A DNA stretch of 64,000 nucleotides from Okapia johnstoni (lineage: Eukaryota > Chordata > Mammalia > Artiodactyla > Giraffidae), in NCBI GenBank assembly GCA_024291935.2, contig CM044308.1, positions 121,484,501 through 121,548,500 of the forward strand, written 5' to 3'. The notes below the pieces were generated by a model that did not search any database, was not told the origin of the DNA, and worked only from the letters and a program-made list of their open reading frames with translations. Below, in pieces: positions 1 through 11,938 of this stretch. Each line of letters begins with the position of its first letter. The stretch's first letter is position 1. The translations under genes were made by a program, and so were the position numbers.

Positions 1-1002
1 AATAATTAACAAAATATTAGTAAATTGACTCCAACAATGGATAAAAATGATGATGGACAAACCAAGTAGAGTTTGTCTCAAGAATGCAAGACTTGATTGT
101 ATTTTAAATGTTAAACCATGTTATTCATCATATTAACAGAATAAAGGAGAAAAACTATGACAGTTTCAGTAGATACAAGGAAAGCACTTGACAGACTTAA
201 GCACACTTTAGTAATAAAATCTCTCAACAACATAGGGATCACAGAAACTTTTGCAAACTGATAGAGAAACATCTATAAAATATGTATAGAAAGGATCGTG
301 ATCAATAGTGAAAGACTAAGCTGTTTACCCCTGAGACTGGGAACAAGGCAAGGATGCCCACTTTTACCACTCGTGTTCAGTATTGTACCCGTGGACCTAG
401 CCATTGCAATAGGCAATAAAAAGTTGTAAAGATCAGAAAGGAAGAAGTGAAACTGTATTTGCAGATGATATGATTACTTATGTTAAAAATCTGGGGAATG
501 TAGCAAAACTACTAGAACAAATAAATAAATTAGCAAGGTTATGTCTTGCTTAGCAGGACATATAGTTAATATGCAAATACAATTCCTTCTTTATAAATTA
601 GCACACAATTGGAAAATGAAATTTAAAAAAATCAGTTACAATAGGACCAAAATCAAAAGATAACCTAGGAATAAACTGAACAAAATATGTCTAAGACCTC
701 GACACTGAAAGCTACAAATTTTGCTGAAGGGAATTAATAAAAATTAATAAAAGAAATGAACTTAAATAGAAAGATGTGCCATGTTCATGAATAAGAATAC
801 CCAATATTGTTAAAGTGACAGTTCTCCCCAAATTGATCTATAAATTCAATGCAATCCTAATCAGAATTCTAGTAGACATTTTTTCTTTAATGATAAGCTG
901 ATTCTAAAATTTAAAAGGAAGTTCTAAGGACACAGATTAACTAAAGCAAGCTTTAAAAATAAAAAGTTGGAGGAGACTTTACTAGACTTTACCGTCCTGA
1001 AT

Positions 1003-2131
1003 CATCAGGATAATCAAAAAAGCAAGAGAGTTCCAGAAAAAATCTACTTCTGCTTTATTGACTATACCAAAGCCTTTGACTGTGTGGATCACATCAAACT
1101 GTGGAAAATTCTTAAAGAGATGGGAATACCAGACCACCTTACCTGCCTCCTGAGAAATCTATATGCAGGTCAAGAAGCAACAGTTAGAACTGGACACAGA
1201 ACAACAGACCAGTTCCAAATAGTACATCAAGGCTGTATATTGTCACCCTGATTATTTAACTTATATGCAGACTACATCATGCGAAATGCCTGGCTGGATG
1301 AAGCACCAGCTGAAATCAAGATTGCCAGAAGAAATAACAATAACCTCAGATACGCAGATGACACCATCCTTATGGCAGAAAGCAAACAAGAACTAAAGAG
1401 CTTCTTGGTGAAAGTGAAAGAGAAGAGTGAAAACATTGGCTTAAAACTCAACATTCAGAAAACTAAGATCATGGCATCCAGTCCCATCACTTCATGGCAA
1501 GTAGATGGGGAAACAATGAAAACAGTGAGAGACTTTATTCTTTTGGGCTCCAAAATCACTGCAGATTGTGACTGCAGCCATGAAAGGAGTAAGCCATAAA
1601 AGACGCTTACTCCTTGGAAGAAAAGCTATGGCCAAACTAGACAGCATATTAAAATACAGAGACATTACTTTGCCAACAAAGGTCCATCTAGTCAAGGCTA
1701 TGGTTTTTCCAGTAGTCGTGTATGGATGTGAGAGCTGAACTATAAAGCTGAGCGCCAAAGAATTGATGCTTTTGAACTGTGGTGTTGGAGAAGACTCTTG
1801 AGAGTCCCTTGGACTGCAAGGAGATCAAACAAGTCAGTCCTAAAGGAAATCAGTCCTGAATAGTCATTGGAAGGACTGATGCTGAAGCTGAAACTCCAGT
1901 ACTTTGGCCACCTGATGCAAAGAACTGACTCATTGGAAAAGACCCTGATGCTGGGAAAGATTGAAGGCAGGAGGAGAAGGAGACGACAGAGGATGAGATG
2001 GTTGGATGACATCTCCGACTCGATGGACATGAGTTTGAGGAAGCTCTGGGAGTCGGTGATGGACAGGGAAACCTGGTGTGTTGCAGTGCATGGGGTCACA
2101 AAGAGTCAGACATGACTGAGTGATTGAACTG
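1003..2131 (+). mobile_element. BovB (RTE) LINE, 5'-truncated, inserted in L1
   Basis: The segment encodes broken pieces of the BovB reverse transcriptase, including F-I-D-Y-T-K-A-F-D-C-V-D-H and, near 1345-1365, R-Y-A-D-D-T. It ends with the BovB 3' tail ('catgactgagtgattgaactga'). Frames are interrupted at several points (for example a stop after L-S-P near 1250), so it is dead. The flanking L1 text is continuous across it, which shows that the BovB arrived later. Confidence 0.9.
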
Positions 2132-2733
2132 AGGACTTACCATAAAGCCATAGTAATCAAAATATTTTGGTATTGGTGAAAAGGGAGGCAATCAGATGAA
2201 TGAAACAAAATAGAAAGTCCAGAAATAGATCCACACCTATGTGGTCAATTGACTTTCAACAAAGGTGGTAAGGCAAGGCAATGGAGAAAGGAAAGTGTTT
2301 CCAACAAAAACTAACATTGACCCATGCCTCAACACCTCACATAAAAATTAACTAACTAATAAAAAAGAATAAAAAAAAGAAATTAAACATGCTTTACAGA
2401 CCTAAATTTAAAACCTATGACTATAAAACTACTTGGAAAAAAAAAGACAAGCTTTGCTCCTTTGGGTAAAAATTTCTTAGGACACAAAATATATAATCAA
2501 TAAAGAAAAAATTGATGAATTGGATTTCATCAAAACTTAAAACTTTTGCTCTTTGAAAGATATCTTTCAGAAAATGAAAAGGCAGGCCGAAGACTAGCAG
2601 AAAATATTGACAACACATAAAACAAAGATAGTATCTAGAATGTGAAAAGAACTCTTACAATGCAATTGAAAGGTGAGCAGACAACAGAAGGAGACATTTT
2701 TCAAAAGAAGATGTACAAATGGCCAGTAAGCAC

Positions 2734-2871
2734 ATGGTGCTGCTGCTGCTGCTAAGTCGCTTCAGTCGTGTCCGACTCTGTGCGACCCCATAGACAGCAG
2801 CCTACCAGGTTCCCCCCTCTCTGGGATTCTCCAGGCAAGAACACTGGAGTGGGTTGCCATTTCCTTCTCCA
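2734..2871 (-). mobile_element. Bov-A2 SINE, antisense
   Basis: This is a reverse-complement Bov-A monomer starting with a (TGC)n run and 'taagtcgcttcagtcgtgtc'. It is flanked by a perfect 9-bp target-site duplication, agtaagcac, at 2725-2733 and 2872-2880. Confidence 0.9.
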
Positions 2872-2930
2872 AGTAAGCACGTAAATAGATGTTTAATCAT
2901 CAGAGAAGTCAGATTAAAACTACAGTGAGA

Positions 2931-3145
2931 GAGACTTCCTTGGTGGTCTAATGACTAAGACTCCAAGCTCCTGCAGGGGGCCCAGGTTTGATCCCTGGTC
3001 AAGGAACTAGATCTCATATACCACAACTAAAAGTTTGAATGCCACCCCTAAAGATCCAGCATGCCGCAGTGAAGACTGAAGATCCACTTTGCCACAACTA
3101 AGACCCGGCGCAGTCAAATAAATATTAAAAAAAGGAAAAAAAAAA
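2931..3145 (+). mobile_element. CHR-type tRNA-Glu-derived SINE
   Basis: The head resembles 'gacttccttggtggtctaatgac', with a recognisable B-box ('ggtttgatccctgg') and an A-rich tail. It has a perfect 15-bp target-site duplication, aaaactacagtgaga, at 2916-2930 and 3146-3160. Confidence 0.9.
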
Positions 3146-3392
3146 AAAACTACAGTGAGATACCACAGCACACCAGTTAGAACGGCTAGTATTTTTTTAA
3201 AAACATAACCATACCAGGTATTGAGGCATCTGGAACTGGGAATTTAAAATAGTGTAACCACTTTTGGAAATAGCTTGGCAGTTTCTTAAAAATAAAGTTA
3301 AACATATTTCTGCCACCCAACCCAGCCATTTCCACAGAAAGACTATTATACAAATATACATGACGGTTTATTTGTAATAGTTAAACAGGCTT

Positions 3393-3592
3393 GGACTTCC
3401 TTGGTGGCTCAGATGGTAAAGAATTCGCCTGCAATGCAGGAGACCTGGGCTTAATCCCTGGGTTGGGATTAATCCCTTGGAGGAGGGAATGGCAACCCAC
3501 TGCACTATTCTTGCCTGGAGAATTCCATGGACAGAGGAGCCTGGCAGGCTACAGTCCATAGAGTTGCGAAGAGTCAGACAGGACTGAGCAAA
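3393..3592 (+). mobile_element. Bov-tA SINE
   Basis: A tRNA-like head ('ggacttccttggtggctcag') is followed by the Bov-A body and an 'agtcagacaggactgagc' end. It sits inside the L1 relic. No clean target-site duplication was found. Confidence 0.9.
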
Positions 3593-3724
3593 TGTTCCTT
3601 AAATGTCCATTAAAAAGTGAACAGATAGACAAATTATAGTATATCCATGCTATAGAATACTCTTCAGCAATCAAAAGGAACACATTATTGATACACACAA
3701 ATCATTATGTTGAAGTGGTGCTGG

Positions 3725-4589
3725 GGAATATGCATGTCTTTGAAGCAATCCAGTTTTTGTTGCCTGCCTCTGTTAGAGTGGACCTAAAGGGTCTGAGGAT
3801 TACTTCAGTGGCTGACAATCACACATTTTAACAGGCCAGGCTTTTTATTTCTCTGGCATTTTAATTCTTTCAGAAGAACTTGGAAGATTTTGTTTCTCTT
3901 TGGTCATTCCAAATGTGTGTTAGAGATCTCATCTAGGTAGTTTTTAAGCCTGAAAAGTCCGGTATTTGATTTACTGTTTGCACTTTGCCCATCCTCTTCC
4001 CTCAACCTAATGGCACTTTATATTGAGATATCTGAAAAGATGGGTTTAATCGAAAAGATAACACTATTAATGTGATTTTCATCATAGTTGATCAGAAGTA
4101 CTTGAGAAAAGCTTAGAGGTACCTCTTACTACTGTTTCAAGTTGGGATATTAAAGCACACCTCAAATTGCTGAACACTAGTCAATTGGTGACCAACTACA
4201 GGCAGAGGAATATTTTCTTGCATCTCTCCTTGCATGCCAGCTGCCTCTAGCTAGAGTTTATCTTTTAGGGCTTTGCTGAATGTGTCAGGAAACAGCCAAC
4301 ACATTGTGAATTTTTTCAGCCTTTCCCCTTCTGGTTACATGCCCATTGGCATGTGGCCTGCTTTCACAGGCAATGATTTTACCAAATGTTTTGACATGGA
4401 TTACAGAGATCACCAACATTCTAGCCCACTGTGTCTCAACCACCTGCCATCTGACTGCTAAGCCAGAATCACATATTTTTATTTGAATTACAAGCAGCAC
4501 CTCACTTATAGATTCCAAATTCTGTATTCGTCCACGTATGAATTAGGCTACTGTAAAAAGAAAAATACCAGTGTCTTAAACAATTTAGA
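3725..4589. other. Apparently unique intronic sequence
   Basis: I see no gene or recognisable repeat. Short opposing ORFs near 4.27-4.52 kb have no start context, splice sites or familiar sequence. If the terminal exon at 19687 is HSF5, this is HSF5 intron. Confidence 0.5.
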
Positions 4590-5085
4590 AGTTGACCTAG
4601 GAATCTTTCTTACAAAGTTCAGTATAGTGTGTTATTTATAATAACAAACATTTGGAAAAAATCATAAATGCCTGACAATGGAGAACTAGACAAACTGTGA
4701 TAAATTCATGTAATGAAATACTATGCAATCATTTAATAAAATAAAGTAGGTTGATATGTTTTTACTTGGAAAGATAGTGTTCACACTATGTTAAGTGAAT
4801 GAAGCAAGTTACAGTACAATATGTCTAGTACAATCTGCTTTCTAGAATGGGAAAAAGAAAAATATATACTGTAAAATTATATTAAAAAGTCTGAAAATGA
4901 ATAAAACTGATACATGTAACAGTGGTTACCTCTGGGGAAGTAAAATTGGAGGTGTAGAAAGGTATTTTTTACTTTTTAATTTGTGTATGAGTATATATAA
5001 TGGTGGGATTATGGGACAGTCTCCCTTTTTGTATTTTTCTAGTTTTTTAAAATTGAAAAAAATTTAATATAGTTTAAATACTGTA
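4590..5085 (+). mobile_element. Old L1M 3' end (ORF2 tail and 3' UTR)
   Basis: It follows the typical L1M 3' text: 'atactatgcaatcattt', then 'gttaagtgaatgaagcaag', then 'taacagtggttacctctgggg'. It is heavily diverged, with no coding capacity. Confidence 0.75.
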
Positions 5086-5154
5086 AAGAGTTTCTTCATA
5101 GTATGAATATAAAAGCCTCAAAATGATAGAAGTGATCAATTTAAAAAGTGTTTT

Positions 5155-5992
5155 TTTCTTTTCTTTTTTTTTAATTAGTTTATTTATCTATTTTTTAACT
5201 TTACAATATTGTATTTGTTTTGCCATACATTGACATGAATCCACCATGGATGTACATGTTTTCCCCGTCCAGAACCTCCCTCCCACCTCCCTCCCCATCC
5301 CATCCCTCCGGGTCATCCCAGTGCACCAGCCCCAAGCACCCTGTATCATGCATCGAACCTGGACTGGCGATTCGTTTCCCATATGATAATTTACATGCTT
5401 CCATGCCATTCTCCCATATCATCCCGCCCTCGCCCTCTCCCATAGAGTCCATAATACTGTTCTATTTATCTGTGTCTCTTTTGATGTCTCGCATACAGGG
5501 TTATCTTTACTGATTGACTAAATACCATATATATGTGTTAGTATACTGTATTGGTGTTTTTCTTTCTGGCTTACTTCACTCTGTATAATAGGCTCCAGTT
5601 TTGTCCACCTCATTAGAACTGATTCGAATGTATTCTTTTTAATGGCTGCGTAATATTCCATTGTGTATATGTACCACAGCTTCCTTATCCATTCGTCTGC
5701 TGATGGGCATCTAGGCTGCTTCCGTGTCCTGGCTATTATAAACAGTGCTGCGATGAACACTGGGGTACACGTGTCTCTTTCAAGTCTGGTTTCCTCAGTG
5801 TGTGTGCCCAGCAGTGGGATTGCTGGGTCATATGGCAGTTCTATTTCCAGTTTCTTGAGAAATCTCCACACTGTTCTCCATAGTGGCTATACTAGTTTGC
5901 ATTCCCACCAACAGTGTAAGAGCATTCCCTTTACTCCACACCCTCTCCAGCATTTATTGCTTGTAGTCTTTTGGATAGCAGCCATTCTGACG
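5155..5992 (-). mobile_element. Artiodactyl L1 3' end, antisense, recent
   Basis: Starts with a poly-T run (the L1 poly-A tail on the other strand), then an L1 3' UTR and the end of ORF2. It is 5'-truncated near 5992 and bounded by an exact 13-bp target-site duplication, taaaaagtgtttt, at 5142-5154 and 5993-6005. The clean duplication and the surviving C-terminal frame mark it as one of the younger insertions here. Confidence 0.9.
5518..5871 (-). pseudogene. L1 ORF2 C-terminal fragment, 117 codons still open
   Basis: The frame contains hallmark L1 ORF2 C-terminal strings ([14 protein letters not shown]; then [16 protein letters not shown]), the conserved end that follows the reverse transcriptase. 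Endonuclease and RT domains are absent because the element is 5'-truncated, so this is a non-functional remnant despite being open. The ATG is internal to the ancestral protein and has no promoter. It lies antisense to the inferred HSF5 transcription unit. Confidence 0.88.
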
Positions 5993-6005
5993 TAAAAAGT
6001 GTTTT

Positions 6006-7030
6006 GAAAAAAAAATTTATATGCCAAATATTAATGTGACTTTGGAGATTTAGATATGATTGACTCAAGCTAACCTTATCCCACACCAAAAATTCTTTTT
6101 CAGGATTTCTGAGAACTTCTAGGGCTTACAGTGGCTTTTAGTTTTGAGTTTCTGCTTTTGCTTAATTGTCAATTCATCAATTTCTCACCACTTGCTCCTT
6201 GCTGGACGACATGTGGAGTCAGCCCCTTTGCTTTGATTGCCCCCTCCCCACCCCGCCCCCCACCGCTCTGCCTGCAACCCCCAGCAGTTACATAAGGTAT
6301 TCATATGTGTCACACACTTTTCTGATTTGGTGGAGTAGAAAGGGTTTGCACTTAAAATATTGCAAATAATTTAAAATGGAATGTTAACTATTCTTTTTAG
6401 AAGACCTTCAGTTACTTTACCAGTCTTTCATCTTTGCTTGTCACTAGTCGATGTGGACTCCTGCCATGTTATCCTCTTTCCTTGTACTGGCACCATAGCT
6501 TCTCTTCTCTGATATCTTTTTTTACCCCCTGTTCTATCAGTAGGCCCTTAATTCTGTGTCATAGGCAGAGAAGGTTAGATGTCTCCTAACGAGGCCTTGA
6601 GACCTCATCTTGCCCAATGAAAACAGGATATATTGTCAAGATATATTCCTCAACAGACAGTTACCTCCCCAAGAGGGACTCTGGTGCCTGCTGTTAAAAT
6701 AATAATTTCCTCTCTTTCCCTCCTTACTATGGTTGTTAAGTGTAACTGATAAGATAGTTAGCATATTAATTAATTTTTTTAACTCTTACATCCCCACCCC
6801 TCACCCCCCCACTCCACCTCCATCCTGCCTCCATTCCCCAGTAAAGCCTAATTGTTTGGTCAGTGGTATTGATAGGTGAGTCTTAATTGGCCTTGGCTTC
6901 CTGCCGTGAAACAGAGGAGTTGTAAATGTTGACATTATTGTGACATCTAATCACACCTTCATGTTATTAGGGGCAGGGAGCAAATGGCTTACGCTTAAAC
7001 TAGAACACCCTTGCTAAAAAGTTGGCTTTT
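6006..7030. other. Unique or unassigned intronic sequence with C-rich tracts
   Basis: Holds pyrimidine-rich runs near 6240-6275 and 6790-6840 ('cccctcaccccccc'). No gene or classifiable repeat was seen. The short ORF across 6166-6369 is low-complexity and has no support. Confidence 0.5.
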
Positions 7031-7229
7031 TAAAAAAATATTTATTTTTAAGAATGTATTTATTGGCTGTTGAGTCTTAGTTGCCACCTGCAGGACCCTC
7101 AGTCTTCATTGTGTCAGGTGGGATCTTTAGTTGCAACACATGGGACCTAGTTCCCTGACCAGGGATAAAACCCAGGCCCCCTGCATTGGTAATGTGGAGT
7201 CTTAGCCACTGGACCACCGGGGAAGTTCC
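7031..7229 (-). mobile_element. CHR-type SINE, antisense
   Basis: Begins with A/T-rich tail sequence and ends with 'ccactggaccaccggggaag', the reverse complement of the tRNA-Glu-like head. Confidence 0.85.
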
Positions 7230-7394
7230 CCAAAATCAGCTTTTGTGACACAAATGTAAGGAGAAATACAATTCATGAAGTTGCAAATTATTCTTCCTTG
7301 ATAGAACTTAGTCTAACAAACAGTTGGGCTATGAGAACATTGGTACATATAAGGTCCTGTGGCATTAAAAGATTTTAACCACATTCAGTGTAAG

Positions 7395-7625
7395 ATTTAC
7401 ATACTGTTAGAGGCTGTACAATACAGTCAACAGGAAGAAAGCTTCTGGCATTAGAAAAAACTAAATTAAAATCTGGATTTTGTTGTTTACTGAGCCTCAG
7501 TTTCATCTGTAAAAGGATAATAAAGAAGACATGTTTATATAAAACATATAACTGGCTTAGTATGGTGCCTGGTATATAGAAAATACATGGTAGCAATGGA
7601 ATTTTAGCAAAATTATTATTTTCAT
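7395..7625 (+). mobile_element. MIR SINE
   Basis: The core resembles MIR: 'ctgagcctcagtttcatctgtaaa', then 'cttagtatggtgcctgg'. Strongly diverged. Confidence 0.65.
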
Positions 7626-7739
7626 AATACTTATTTTGATGTTTATTACTGTCAAATATTTTTCAAAATGAATGATCTCATGAGCTCTTAGTGTTCCTGG
7701 CAGCCCTGTAATATTTCCCTAATCAGTACACTCCCCATT

Positions 7740-9490
7740 TTCCAAAGCCACTGTATCATATCTTCTCTGCTCCAACTTCCAACATAACTCTTCTCTTTTC
7801 ATTCTCAGCTTTGACCTTGTTTCTTATTTTACTGAGAAAATAGAAGCAGCTAGAAGAGAACTTTCATGTCTCTCCACCAACAAATCTATCAGTCTACCAC
7901 TTGTGTAACTCGACACTTTGCCTTTCTTCCTTTTATAATGGGAAAAGGCCAATCCTTCCATTTGTGCACAAAATCCCCTTTTGTGCACTCACAGACTTAG
8001 CCCTGAACAGTTATCCTCCCCTTACTCTTCAATAATCACGTTTTACCTTTTATATTAGATAATTCCCATTAGCATACAACCATGCCATCACATAGGTTCT
8101 GTGTTAAAAGTAATTCCTCTCACTTTCCCTTCATTCATATTTTCATCCAGCTACTACATTTTTTCTCTTCCCCCAGAGAAAAGCTCCTTGAAAGCATATC
8201 CTTATCTCAACCAGACTTTCTAATCAGGTTTTCATTCCTGCTACTCAGCTGAAACTGCTCTTATCAAAAGTTTTCTATTACTGCCGTGGTGCCAAATCCA
8301 GTGGTCTGTTCTCAGTCCCCTGCACCTCGGCAACATTGAACCGACAACCTCAACCTTCACTTGGCTTCTGGAATATCACCCTTTCCTGGATTTTCTTCAG
8401 CTTCACTGGCCACTCTGTAATTTATTTTACTAAATCTTCTTTGTCTGCCCTCACTTCTAAATATTGATGAATCCCAGAGCTCAATTCTTGGGCCTCTTTT
8501 CTTCTCTCTCTAGTCAATTCCTAGGTTATATCAACAAGTCTCATTGCTTTTATCATCTTCATAGCGCTGACTCCTAAATTTATATCTTAAGTCTCAATCT
8601 TCTCTGAACTCCAAACGTGCATACCTTTTTTCTCATGCTACCTCTTCGTTTGTATGTCCAGTAGTGTCCCAAATACATTGTAACTCCTTTCCCCAGTTTT
8701 ACTTATTTCAGGAAATAGTACTTCTGGTTATCTCTAGTCAACCAAAAGTCTTGAAGTCTTCCTTGACTCTCTTCGCTCACATCCTATGCATCAGCAAATT
8801 CTATCAGCTCTGTCTCAGTGTAGATCCAGAATCTGACCACTTACCACCTTTACATGCTGTCAACATGGTCCAAGCCACTACATCTCTTGCCTAATCCTTC
8901 TTCTTCCACTGTGTGCTCCTACAGTGTTTTTTTTTCTCCACATAGCAATCAGAGTGATCCTCTTAAAATTATTTCCCTGCTTAAATTTTTCCAGTGGTTT
9001 TCTATCACATTTAGAAGAAAATCTAAAAATCCTTACTATGATTTTGGCAACTGCTCTGACTTTATCTCCTACCACCTTCTATCTCCCTCATCTGTTCCAG
9101 CCACAGCAGCCTCTTCACTATTCTCTGAACACACCAAGCATGGTTCTGCCTTCCCATTTGGTCTTCTCTCTGCCCGAAATTTTTCTTTACCCAGGTATTC
9201 ACATGGCTTTCTCACTACATTCAGTTCTCTACTCAAATGCCAGCTCATCGTAGGAACCTTCTTGACTATCCTGTCTGTAATAAGGTACCCTATTCCCCAT
9301 GTCCTGCCCTCCCTCAGTCCCTATTCTTTATTTATCTTTGTTTTCCTTCTATAGTGTTCATCACTACTTGACATTTTATATTATTTTTCTCTCCCTCTGA
9401 AGGTAAGTTCCGTGAGGACAAGAATTTTGTTGTGTTCATCTCCAGCCCCTGCAGGATTGCCTGTGGCACTCAATGTTTATGCACCTTTAG
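7740..9490 (+). mobile_element. Long ancient L2 (CR1-like) LINE, RT region to 3' end
   Basis: The segment tracks the L2 ORF2 and 3' UTR over about 1.7 kb. Landmarks are 'ttactgagaaaatagaagc' near 7831, 'ctgaaactgctcttatcaa' near 8250, the 'aatctgaccact' and 'ccaagccactacatctcttgcc' stretches near 8832-8890, 'cagagtgatcctcttaaaa' near 8950, and a 3' UTR-like 'gcctgtggcactcaatg' near 9460. Both frames in the 8.66-9.35 kb area are debris of this element. An unusually long surviving stretch for a family that died before the placental radiation. Confidence 0.82.
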
Positions 9491-9534
9491 ATCTTATTCA
9501 TATACTTAAAAGATCTTGGGAAAAAGTGATCTTT

Positions 9535-9770
9535 AAAAAAATTGCGGTAAAATACACAAAACAAAGTTCAACATCTTAACTGTTTTTTAAGTGTATAGTT
9601 CAGTGGCATTCAGTCCATTCACACTGTTCTGCATAATCTCCACCATCCCATCTCCAAAACTCTTTTCATTTTGTAAAACCGAAGCTCTGTGCTCATTAAA
9701 CAATTCTTGTTTTTTTTCCTCACCCACCAGCACCTGGAAAACCTATCTTACTTTCTGTCTCTATGAACAA
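9535..9770 (-). mobile_element. L1M 3' UTR fragment, antisense
   Basis: Reads as the reverse complement of the L1M 3' end: 'cttaactgttttttaagtgt', 'cagtggcattcagtccattc', then 'tttctgtctctatgaac'. Between 9771 and 10112 I see no assignable feature. Confidence 0.7.
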
Positions 9771-10367
9771 TCTTTAATTAGCCACCAAAAGATAAGTTTT
9801 GAACATCTGAGGAGTCAGTCACCCCATAGGTTGCTTTTAATGAGTACTTTTTAATAACTTCCCTAGGGTCAGTACAGTGCTAGGGACACTAGGGATACGA
9901 AAGTAGTGTCCTCTGCAGTTCTTTTCTGCTGGAACTAAGAACTGCACATGTCTTACTAAAGGTAAACATTCTGTATCTTGTTATTGTGCTCTGACAGTGA
10001 AAACTGAGGTATGTTTGGTTATGAGTTATTTTTTATAGCCATTTTCTGCTTTCCTCTCCTTTTTGTCCCATCATTTCAAACTGATAGGAAAGTATACATT
10101 TTTAGGGAAAATTCACAAAACATAAAACCACTTTAAAGTGAAAAGTTCTGTGTCATTTAGGACATTCACGGTGTCGGTGCAACCTCTGTCTGGATCCAAG
10201 ACTTTGCATCACTCTAAAAGAAAATCCCATTCATTAAGCAGTCACACTCTGTTCCCTCCTCTCCCAAGCCCTTGGCAACCACCAATCTGTGTTCTGTCTC
10301 TCTGGATTTACCTATTCTGAATATTTTGTATAAATGAAATCATAGGATATGTGACCTTTTATGTCTA

Positions 10368-11651
10368 TTAGGTTGGTACAAAAGTTATTGTGGTTTTGGA
10401 CCATGAATTTTAAATCATTATAACTAGGCTCAGACACATCTTTTTTAATCAAAATGGGAACCATTATAATCAACACATTTTGGCCAATGAGGAATAAGAT
10501 TGTTTATTCCTGGAGTGTAAAAATCTATGCTTCAGGATTCGACGAACTCTTGGAAAATATTTTCTACCTTCTGCTGATTGTGGAAGCATTATCCCTGCAA
10601 ATGTTGAGATGCTTGAAGTGGTTGGTAGTTGGTTGGCAAGAGGTCAGGTGAATATGGTGGATGAGGCAAAACTTTGTAGCCCCATTAGTTTAACTTTGGA
10701 AGAGTTGGTTGTGCAACATGCAGTTGGGCATTGTTGTGGAGAAGAATTGGGCCCTTTCTGTTGACCAGTGCCAGCTGCAGGCATTGCAGTTTTCAGTGCA
10801 TCTCATTGATTTGCTGAGCATACTTCTCAGATGTAATGATTTCACTGGGATTCAGGAAGCTGTAGTGGAGCAGACCAGCAGCAGACCACTAAACAGTGAC
10901 TATGACCCTTTTTTTGGTGCAAGCTTGACTTTAGGAAGTGCTTTGGAGCTTCTTCTTGGTCTAGCCATTGAGCTGATCATTGCTAGTTGTCATATAAAAT
11001 CCACTTTGCATCACACGTCATAATCCAATTGAGAAATAGTTCACTGTTGTTGGGTAGAATAAGAGAAGACAACACTTCAAAATGACAATTTTTTTGATTT
11101 TTGGTCAGCTCACGAGGCACCTACTTAGTGAACTTTTTCATCTCTCCAATTTGCTTCAAATGCCAGATACTGTAGAATGGTTGACATTGATTTCTTTGGC
11201 AACTTCTCATGTAGTTGTAAGAGGATCCGCTTTGATGAAGGCTCTCAGTTGGTCGTTGTCAGCTTCCGATGGCCTGTCCACTATGCTCCTCAACTTCGAG
11301 GTGCTCATCTCCTCTGCAGAACTTCTTGAACCACCACTGCACTGTATGTGTGTTAGCAGTTCCTGAGCCAAATGCATTGTTGATATTGCAAGTTGTCTCT
11401 GCTGCTTTACTACCCATTTTGGATTCAAACAAAAAAATTTCTCAAATTTGCTTTTTGTCTAACATCATTTCTCTAATCTAAAATGAATATGAAATAAACA
11501 GCAAGTAATGTCATTAGCAAAAAAAAACATAAAGTGAGAAATGTGCATTAAAATGATGTGTAATATAACCACATTTATTTAAGAATGTATCCCGATATCA
11601 AAAGGCAAAGTTCAGCAGTGCGAAACCACAATTACTTTTGCACCAACCTAA
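10368..11651 (-). mobile_element. Full-length Hsmar1-like mariner DNA transposon (1284 bp)
   Basis: Terminal inverted repeats are visible: the left end ttaggttggtacaaaagt and the right end acttttgcaccaacctaa match over about 30 bp with about four differences. A TA target duplication flanks the element (10366-10367 and 11652-11653), as expected of Tc1/mariner. The length is close to that of Hsmar1. The transposase lies on the minus strand. The host L1 text continues on both sides. Bovine elements of this type are catalogued as BTMAR; the subfamily assignment is inference. Confidence 0.93.
10445..11468 (-). pseudogene. Mariner transposase, inactivated
   Basis: On the minus strand the frame runs from ATG at 11466-11468 to TAA at 10445-10447, about 341 codon equivalents, close to the family's roughly 343. 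An early stop follows K-K-Q-I. The N-terminal helix-turn-helix part includes Q-W-W-F-K-K-F-C, then a frameshift near 11280 moves into PSEADNDQLRAFIKADPLTTT (19 residues from S). More stops follow, including one where Arg precedes E-V-A and one where Trp precedes V-P-R-E-L. The catalytic region keeps the first Asp in C-D-A-K-W, but the second motif reads L-L-H-N-N-A, with Asn where the DDD triad needs Asp. No active enzyme is possible. Plus-strand ORFs here are shadows. Confidence 0.9.
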
Positions 11652-11938
11652 TAGTTTATTTTACTTAGCATTATGTTTTCAAGGTTCATCCACAAGGTAA
11701 CATGTGTATCAGAACTTCATTACTTCTTATACCTAAACAATATTATTAATACATTATATGTATATATGACAGTTTTTTATTCATTCATCTGCTGATGGGC
11801 ATTTAGGCTTTTTCTACTTTTTGCTTATTGTGAATAGTGCTGCTATAAACATTGTACTTTGAGTATCTTCTTTCAATCCTTTTGGGGATATACCTAGGAG
11901 TGGAATTGCTGGATCATATGGTATTTGTATGATCACAT

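Larger units (their letters stand above)
1..3720 (+). mobile_element. L1 LINE ORF2 relic, interrupted by four later insertions
   Basis: The left edge reads as degraded L1 ORF2 reverse transcriptase in the sense orientation. A run encoding F-A-D-D (the RT catalytic box) lies near 458-469, preceded by the usual 'ggaacaaggcaaggatgccc' region near 340-360. Frameshifts and stops are frequent, so no protein is made. The L1 text stops near 1002, resumes at 2132 ('ataaagccatagtaatcaaa') and runs to about 3720, interrupted by a BovB, a Bov-A2, a CHR SINE and a Bov-tA that are listed separately. The element is cut by the window start. Confidence 0.85.

Noticed and set aside
5220..5513. 97-codon plus-strand frame
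   Set aside because: Lies in the 3' UTR of an antisense L1; a shadow.
8664..9354. Overlapping plus-strand frames of 76-166 codons
   Set aside because: Frame-shifted debris of the L2 LINE.
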